A DNA stretch of 9,819 bases from Promethearchaeota archaeon (GTDB taxonomy: Archaea; Asgardarchaeota; Lokiarchaeia; Sigyniarchaeales; SOKP01): assembly GCA_030612905.1 (NCBI GenBank), contig JAUWNA010000046.1, positions 1 through 9,819 on the forward strand. Direction: 5' to 3'. The translations under genes were made by a program, and so were the position numbers. The notes below the pieces were generated by a model. It was not told where the DNA came from. It worked only from the letters and a program-made list of their open reading frames with translations, and ran no database searches. Positions 5,588 to 9,819 of this stretch are shown here, in pieces. How positions within the stretch are numbered: position 1 is the first letter of the stretch; every line of letters starts with the position of its first letter.

Positions 5588-6535
5588 ATGAAAAAAAAAT
5601 ACAACTTTCTCATTTACTTTATTCTCTTTGTCATCGTGTTATGGGTATTTTATTTGCCCCCTTGGGAGCAATCTGTAAAAATTTTGATTGTAATAAACAT
5701 AATCATTTACATCGTACGCAAACCATTGAATAGTTTTGTTGCGTATTTATTCAAAAAGCGCTCTTATCGAACTTTTGTTTCAATTGCTATATCTATTATA
5801 TGGGGCATTTTCTTATTCTGGTTGCTGTATGTTATTGAAGAGACTTTATTTTTCGCCATTGTTCCATTTTTAATCGTTGCTGTGTCGTTAAATTTTAAAA
5901 ACATCATTAATAATATGGCTTCAGGAGCGCTTTTGTTATCGTCAGGGCAATTTGAAATAGGGGATTTGATAGAAACCAACGGTATACAAGGAATTGTAAG
6001 AGAAATCAATTTAAATTATACTAAAATACGGGAATTTGACGGGGTTGAGATTATAATTCCAAACAGTAACGTCTACGGTTCTACTATAGTGAAGTTCACT
6101 CACGATAAGTTTAAAATTTTCGAACCGTTAAAGAAAGAAGAATTTCGTAAAATTGAGCACTATAAAGCCTATATTAAGATGATAAATAAGATTTTATCGG
6201 CGAAGATAAAAACAACTACATACATCAAAAAAGTAGAGATTTTAGGGTCATTAGACCCAATAAAACTCGATGAGCTACTACTAAATGTATTTAACGTTTA
6301 TGAACCAATATTCAGCATCAAACCTGATTATGCTGTTGATACCACGAGATTTGGACGTGTTCGCGTTATATTGTATATAAGGTCAGAGAACCCGGTAATT
6401 ATTTTGAACTACTTGGATTCTTTTCTTAGAGACATTCTCTTTGCTTTATATCCCGATAGAATTTATAAGGGATGGGATAAATACCAAAAGAGTCTTCCGG
6501 CTTTAAAATTAGAAGACGAGGGTGATGAAAAATAA
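5588..6535 (+). CDS. MscS-family mechanosensitive ion channel (first of pair)
   Basis: This is a small-conductance mechanosensitive channel subunit, a homo-oligomeric membrane pore that releases solutes on osmotic downshock. From the ATG, hydrophobic helices lie at about 6-24 and 30-45. A pore-forming region follows at about 62-103 (VSIAISIIWGIFLFW, then FFAIVPFLIVAVSL). Then comes the MscS beta domain: GDLIETNGIQGIVREI, ending in the family motif IIPNSNV. The C-terminal domain (about 175-315) is charged and cytoplasmic. A TTG at 5549 would add 13 basic residues. I prefer the ATG at 5588 because the first helix follows directly and an A/T-rich TATA-like stretch at 5554-5566 would suit a leaderless transcript. 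The TTG has an AAAGGA about 12 bases upstream, so it is not excluded. The tnpB left end lies within 20-60 bases of the start. The stop overlaps the apparent original start of the second channel gene. Confidence 0.85.
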   Translation: MKKKYNFLIYFILFVIVLWVFYLPPWEQSVKILIVINIIIYIVRKPLNSFVAYLFKKRSYRTFVSIAISIIWGIFLFWLLYVIEETLFFAIVPFLIVAVSLNFKNIINNMASGALLLSSGQFEIGDLIETNGIQGIVREINLNYTKIREFDGVEIIIPNSNVYGSTIVKFTHDKFKIFEPLKKEEFRKIEHYKAYIKMINKILSAKIKTTTYIKKVEILGSLDPIKLDELLLNVFNVYEPIFSIKPDYAVDTTRFGRVRVILYIRSENPVIILNYLDSFLRDILFALYPDRIYKGWDKYQKSLPALKLEDEGDEK

Positions 6536-6594
6536 CCTCAATTTTTAATAGTGATCCTGAAGCGTTTCTATTTGTTTTTATCATTGCCATTTCA
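6525..6594 (+). pseudogene. Out-of-frame N-terminal segment of the second MscS gene
   Basis: An ATG at 6525 overlaps the stop of the first channel gene by 11 bases and reads MKNNLNF before a TAA at 6546. If one T of the run TTTTT (6542-6546) is skipped, the frame continues NSDPEAFLFVFIIAIS and on through the TTG at 6595 into the downstream channel protein. This adds a complete hydrophobic helix and a normal overlapping start. The segment therefore looks like the real N terminus of the next gene, separated by a one-base insertion in the genome or by a sequencing error. Confidence 0.65.
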
Positions 6595-7428
6595 TTGATT
6601 ATTGTTAACAAGTTTTTATCGTATTTATTTAGTCGAATAGGGAAAATCCCTGTAGGAAAAAAAAATAATTTAATTTTTGTAATTAGAATAATATCGATTT
6701 TAACCCTACTTTACTTTGTAATAAACGGATTTCCCTCTTTCACGGCGCTTCCACCTGAAACTACTGCAATAGTAACCGGTGCGTTAAGCACAGCTTTAGC
6801 GTTCGTAACAAGTGGAATATTTTCTAATTTTGTTGCGGGCGTATTATTATGGATTGTAGACCCCATTGATATTGGGGATGTAGTTAAAATTTCTGGCCAT
6901 AAGGGAGTAATTAAGTCTATCACGCTTACCAAAGTCGTTATTGAGACCTTAGACCGCATTATCGTAGAAATCTCCAATTCTGATGTTATATCTTCAATAG
7001 TTTTAAACTATACGATTAAGCCCAAATCAAGAAAGAAATATTTCCACTTCAAAAGACAAATTCGAGCTCCGCAAGACGTTGGTAACGCTCGATTAGACAT
7101 CGATGCTTACAATGAGGTTATTAGAAAACAAGAAGAGACCGACGTTAAAAACTTCTTTAACTCGTTTTCTGAAGACCGCAAAAATATGGTACATTCTTAC
7201 ACTTTCAAAATGCGAGTTCCGTTCGGCGAATTCCGTATTAAAATAGACAAATTTAATAGATTGTGCGTTAAATACAGAGAAATTTTTGGTTTTCGACCAC
7301 ACTTTCATGTTTTAGACTTTAGCAACGAAATCTTTGTAAAATTTAGAATTTTAACATTGGATTCTGATAAAATTTTAAAATTTCAACCACAATTCGCTAA
7401 AGAGCTCTATAAAATTATCTTAGGTTAA
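6595..7428 (+). CDS. MscS-family mechanosensitive ion channel (second of pair; start probably frameshifted)
   Basis: This 277-residue open frame begins at a TTG inside a hydrophobic helix, which is unlikely to be the true start (see 6525-6594). It has one clear helix at 26-44 and the classic MscS pore helix GALSTALAFVTSGIFSN (62-78) continuing AGVLLWIVDPIDIGD. The beta domain follows with GHKGVIKSITL, and the closing motif ISNSDV where most family members have IPNS. A charged cytoplasmic domain occupies 140-277. It matches the MscS consensus more closely than the upstream gene, and the two are clearly diverged paralogues. With the upstream helix restored it would be about 300 residues. Overlap with the upstream gene indicates co-transcription. 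The downstream stop is followed by a MarR-like remnant and T-rich sequence. Confidence 0.85.
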   Translation: MIIVNKFLSYLFSRIGKIPVGKKNNLIFVIRIISILTLLYFVINGFPSFTALPPETTAIVTGALSTALAFVTSGIFSNFVAGVLLWIVDPIDIGDVVKISGHKGVIKSITLTKVVIETLDRIIVEISNSDVISSIVLNYTIKPKSRKKYFHFKRQIRAPQDVGNARLDIDAYNEVIRKQEETDVKNFFNSFSEDRKNMVHSYTFKMRVPFGEFRIKIDKFNRLCVKYREIFGFRPHFHVLDFSNEIFVKFRILTLDSDKILKFQPQFAKELYKIILG

Positions 7429-7443
7429 TATAAATCCAATTAA

Positions 7444-7554
7444 AAACAAAATTTGTTTTATAACGGTTTTTCTAAGGAAGAAATAGATCGCTTCGAAAGT
7501 TTTTTGAAGAGGTTACTAAATAATCTTGTGGAATTTGAAGAGAAAACTAAGTAA
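7444..7554 (+). pseudogene. C-terminal remnant of a MarR-family regulator
   Basis: In frame 1 the stretch between a TAA at 7441 and a TAA at 7552 encodes about 36 residues with the core FYNGFSKEEIDRFESFLKRL, then LNNLVEFEEKTK. MarR proteins typically end in such a segment: a glycine-containing turn, 'S-eE', then a leucine-rich helix of the dimer interface. The DNA-binding winged helix is absent, since the sequence upstream is the end of the channel gene. A 33-residue peptide from the TTG at 7453 could be made but would lack a DNA-binding domain. The family call comes from pattern recognition of a short tail. Confidence 0.5.
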
Positions 7555-7565
7555 CAATCAACAGC

Positions 7566-7600
7566 TTTTAATTTTTTAAAATCCTTTTATCTTTTTTTAC
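7566..7600 (+). terminator. T-rich probable archaeal transcription terminator
   Basis: Several T runs (TTTT, TTTTTT, CTTTTATCTTTTTTT) follow the MarR remnant at the end of the channel pair. Archaeal RNA polymerase stops at such T tracts without a hairpin. The whole gap is AT-rich, so the assignment is moderate at best. Confidence 0.35.
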
Positions 7601-7663
7601 AAATAATAGAAGTAAAAATTCCTAAAAATTTTAAAAGAACATGTTAACAAAAAAAATTAAATT

Positions 7664-7672
7664 GTATATTAT
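7664..7672 (+). promoter_or_regulatory. Possible TATA box of the DUF438 gene
   Basis: GTATATTAT preceded by an A-rich stretch would start transcription near 7695. This leaves a leader of roughly 20 bases that contains an AAAGGTAG Shine-Dalgarno-like sequence at 7703-7710 before the ATG at 7718. The fit of box, leader and ribosome site is better than for other genes here. Confidence 0.4.
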
Positions 7673-7717
7673 GTTGATATAGCTTAGAGCAATTATTTTT
7701 GAAAAGGTAGTAATAAT

Positions 7718-9082
7718 ATGGATATAAATAAAAAAACTAAGATATTACCTTTAATTAAACAGTTTCCACATGTATATACCGAATTACTTAAGTTATCGCC
7801 TAAAATTAAACGACTGAAAAATCCAATAGTAAGAAGAACTATTGGAAAAAGCGCCACAATAAAGGATGTTTCAAAACTAATTGATGTTGATTTGAGCAAA
7901 ATTCTCCAAGTAATTGAAGAATCGATGGGTAAAACTTCAGAAGAAATAGAGGAATTAAAAACTCAACGAAGAGAACAATTAAAAGAACTCGTAATTGACA
8001 TGCACAAGGGAGCGGAGCTCGAGGGACTTAAGGAACGGTTTAAAGAGATTTTAGTAGATGCTTCTTCGGCTGAAATAGGTGAGATGGAACAAAGCTTAAT
8101 TGATGAAGGGATTCTGAAAGCAGACCAAATTACAGAGCTATGCGATATCCATGTAGAATTATTCAAAGATATGCTGGACGAAAAGGAGCGCCCAGAAACA
8201 GTTCCAGGACACCCAATTCACACTTATATGGAAGAAAATAAAATAGCAATGGATTTAATTCAGAAAATACGCTCTGCTACCGATGAGAATAAATTAGAAC
8301 TATTAAAAGAACTAGCAAAATTAGAGCTTCATTATACTCGCATTGAGAATCAACTTTTTCCAATACTAGAGAATTTGGACATTTCTGGACCACCTCAAGT
8401 AATGTGGGCCGTTCACGACGAAATTCGAGCTGGATTTAAAGACCCAAAGCTTGAAAACATCGAAGAGCTCATAGTAAAAGTGGATGAGATGATTTACAAA
8501 GAAGAACATATCCTATTTCCAATGTCGCTTGAAAAATTTAAAGAATCAGATTGGGCTCGTGTTAAACTTGGCGAAGAAGAAATTGGTTATGTTTGGGTGC
8601 GCCCTGGAGATAAATGGAAGCCAGTAACGCCTAGTGATGTTCATGCCCCTGAGATTAAATTAGAATCTTCGAATTTGCTCGATTTAGATACGGGTAAGTT
8701 AACTTTGAAGCAGATTAACCTAATGTTAAAACATTTACCTATTGATATTTCGTTTGTTGATGTTAACGACGAAGTAAAATATTATTCTGCAACTGACGAC
8801 CGTCTATTTCCAAGAAGCCCAGCAGTTATAGGGAGAAAAGTTCAAAAGTGCCACCCCCCAAAATCCATGCATATTGTAGAGGATATTGTAACGAAATTTA
8901 AAAGCGGGGAAAAGAGCGTGGCTGAATTTTGGATACAACTCGGCGATAAATTTGCTAACATTCGGTATTTTGCAGTAAGGGACGACCAAGGTAAATACAT
9001 CGGTACATTAGAAGTATCGCAAGATATTACTCATATTAAAACGCTAGAAGGAGAACGACGCTTAGTCCAATGGGGAGATTAA
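7718..9082 (+). CDS. DUF1858-DUF438-hemerythrin-PAS protein
   Basis: This 454-residue protein has four modules. Residues about 1-70 form a DUF1858/ScdA-N-like domain (LLKLSPKIKRLKNPIVRRTIGK; KDVSKLIDVD). DUF438 covers about 75-155, ending LCDIHVELFKDML. A hemerythrin HHE domain follows at about 163-272, with candidate di-iron ligands H165, H168, E173, H205, E210, H233, E263 and H264. A PAS fold occupies about 328-454, with the hallmark CHPPKS at 378-383, AEFWI and IRYFAVRDDQG, ending in LEGERRL. Related proteins occur in anaerobes. The ScdA/RIC-like N terminus and di-iron domain suggest sensing of, or defence against, oxygen or NO, but no kinase, cyclase or DNA-binding output is attached. It is cytosolic, with no signal or membrane segment. 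The start at 7718 is supported by AAAGGTAG about 10 bases upstream. It is probably monocistronic and converges on the next gene with a 15-base gap. Confidence 0.93.
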   Translation: MDINKKTKILPLIKQFPHVYTELLKLSPKIKRLKNPIVRRTIGKSATIKDVSKLIDVDLSKILQVIEESMGKTSEEIEELKTQRREQLKELVIDMHKGAELEGLKERFKEILVDASSAEIGEMEQSLIDEGILKADQITELCDIHVELFKDMLDEKERPETVPGHPIHTYMEENKIAMDLIQKIRSATDENKLELLKELAKLELHYTRIENQLFPILENLDISGPPQVMWAVHDEIRAGFKDPKLENIEELIVKVDEMIYKEEHILFPMSLEKFKESDWARVKLGEEEIGYVWVRPGDKWKPVTPSDVHAPEIKLESSNLLDLDTGKLTLKQINLMLKHLPIDISFVDVNDEVKYYSATDDRLFPRSPAVIGRKVQKCHPPKSMHIVEDIVTKFKSGEKSVAEFWIQLGDKFANIRYFAVRDDQGKYIGTLEVSQDITHIKTLEGERRLVQWGD

Positions 9083-9097
9083 CTAAATTTATAACTT

Positions 9098-9819
9098 TTA
9101 CAAATTAGACACTTCTTTCCCGCAATATGGACATATTTTTGCGTTAGAATCAATCTTTTTCTCGCAAAATTGGCAATTTACTTTTAAACCCCTACGCAAT
9201 AAGACGCCCGCTCCAGTAGATAAATCGTTGAGGAAATCTTCAACTGTATCTTGGTTAACGATCAAGTAGTCCCCATCTATTAGAAACTTAAATCGTTTTG
9301 CCCATTGAAAAACCTTTTCCGTAAAAGTCTTTTCGTCCATATCTAACGCAATACGCATCATATCAAGCCTTAACCGATTTGAGACTTCCATCATCGATTT
9401 GATCCGTTCGATTCGTTCCTTGTCTTCTTTTTCTAAACGGATTTGCTCTGATGTTTTATATATCTTCGCTTGGTGTATAATTTCAAATAACTTTTCCGTT
9501 TTTGATTTATCTTTTACATACAAGCCCAATTGTTTTTTGAGCGCTATGTACGAATAAATTTTGTTTTGATTCGTTTGAACCTTTACAGATGGACCCAAAC
9601 TGGTATCCTCTTTTATAATTCTTAGAATATTCAATATAGAAATTTGGTACATCGTTTTCTCGTTAAAAGGCTTAAAAAATAGATAATTTTCGTTTAAAAA
9701 AATAATCCCTTTTAGCGTTTCAGATGCAGAATTATCGCCAATGGAGCCGTCGTCCATAAAACCACCTTTAGTTTCAAATAAAATCGGGCTTTCCTCTCTA
9801 TAAGTAATCCTTGTTAGTT
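9098..9819 (-). CDS. PH/GRAM-like, winged-helix and zinc-ribbon protein (5' end probably outside window)
   Basis: Counting from an internal ATG at 9757 there are 219 residues. A beta-rich PH/GRAM-like domain comes first (about 14-95: KGIIFLNENYLFFKPF..., VKVQTNQNKIYSYI). A charged helix follows at about 97-125. A winged-helix, PCI-like segment comes next (about 128-180: LRLDMMRIALDM, DGDYLIVNQDTVEDFL). A C-terminal zinc ribbon has C195, C198, C209 and C212 (CQFC...CPYC). The frame stays open upstream of that ATG to the window end and reads protein-like (TYREESPILFETKGG), so the gene probably starts beyond 9819 and the PH-like domain is longer. Against this, AAAGGTGG lies four bases before the ATG at 9757 and could be a ribosome site. 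Proteins of this layout are, as far as I know, typical of Asgard archaea and uncharacterised. Protein-protein or membrane-adaptor roles are inference. Confidence 0.7.
   Translation of the reverse strand, partial: LTRITYREESPILFETKGGFMDDGSIGDNSASETLKGIIFLNENYLFFKPFNEKTMYQISILNILRIIKEDTSLGPSVKVQTNQNKIYSYIALKKQLGLYVKDKSKTEKLFEIIHQAKIYKTSEQIRLEKEDKERIERIKSMMEVSNRLRLDMMRIALDMDEKTFTEKVFQWAKRFKFLIDGDYLIVNQDTVEDFLNDLSTGAGVLLRRGLKVNCQFCEKKIDSNAKICPYCGKEVSNL

Noticed and set aside
5764..6009. Minus-strand open frame in the first channel gene
   Set aside because: It is a shadow of the MscS pore and beta domain encoded on the plus strand.
6711..7308. Minus-strand open frames in the second channel gene
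   Set aside because: They are antisense to a clear MscS domain, with no recognisable protein features.
7594..7618. Inverted repeat TTTTTAC...GTAAAAA as a terminator hairpin
   Set aside because: Seven A/T-heavy pairs with an 11-base loop in very AT-rich DNA are expected by chance; the T tracts themselves are the better terminator candidate.

Overview
The window most resembles an Asgard (Lokiarchaeia-like) archaeon. The DNA is AT-rich, TATA-like boxes sit about 20-40 bases before several starts, and the gene content is a typical mixture: a Rab/Ras-type small GTPase without a lipid-anchor cysteine, two proteins ending in CxxC...CxxC zinc ribbons (one with a PH-like plus winged-helix layout), a DUF1858-DUF438-hemerythrin-PAS protein, and a lone TnpB element. 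The lineage is inferred from gene content and is not proven.

Layout, left to right. 1-246 is the 3' end of an oxidoreductase-like gene that enters from outside the window. 492-1040 is the small GTPase. 1158-2723 is an M28-type peptidase homologue with a PA-like insert and substituted metal ligands. 2819-3532 is a histidine-phosphatase-superfamily enzyme. These are all on + and are separated by AT-rich gaps of about 95-245 bases, so they look singly promoted. Converging on the last, with only 9 bases between stops, is a minus-strand coiled-coil/Pro-Gln-repeat/zinc-ribbon protein (3542-4039).

4214 to about 5530 is an IS200/IS605-type insertion: a minus-strand tnpB, terminal hairpins at both ends and a predicted omega RNA overlapping the tnpB 3' end, but no tnpA. 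It lies directly against the 5' end of two consecutive MscS-type channel genes (5588-6535 and 6595-7428). The second channel gene appears to have lost its proper start through a one-base change in a T run: an ATG overlapping the first gene's stop opens a membrane helix that is one base out of frame with the rest. Just downstream (7444-7554) is what looks like the C-terminal tail of a MarR-family regulator, a gene remnant.

7718-9082 encodes the four-domain DUF438 protein, probably a redox, oxygen or NO-responsive di-iron/PAS protein. It converges, with a 15-base gap, on a minus-strand PH-like/winged-helix/zinc-ribbon protein (9098 to the window edge) whose frame stays open to base 9819, so its true start probably lies outside the window.

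No single operon-like pathway links the genes, apart from the paired channels. The points most worth checking are the hidden start and frameshift of the second channel, the TnpB/omega RNA unit with its readable guide and unusual RuvC-II residue, the M28 homologue lacking the standard metal site, and the Asgard-style zinc-ribbon proteins.
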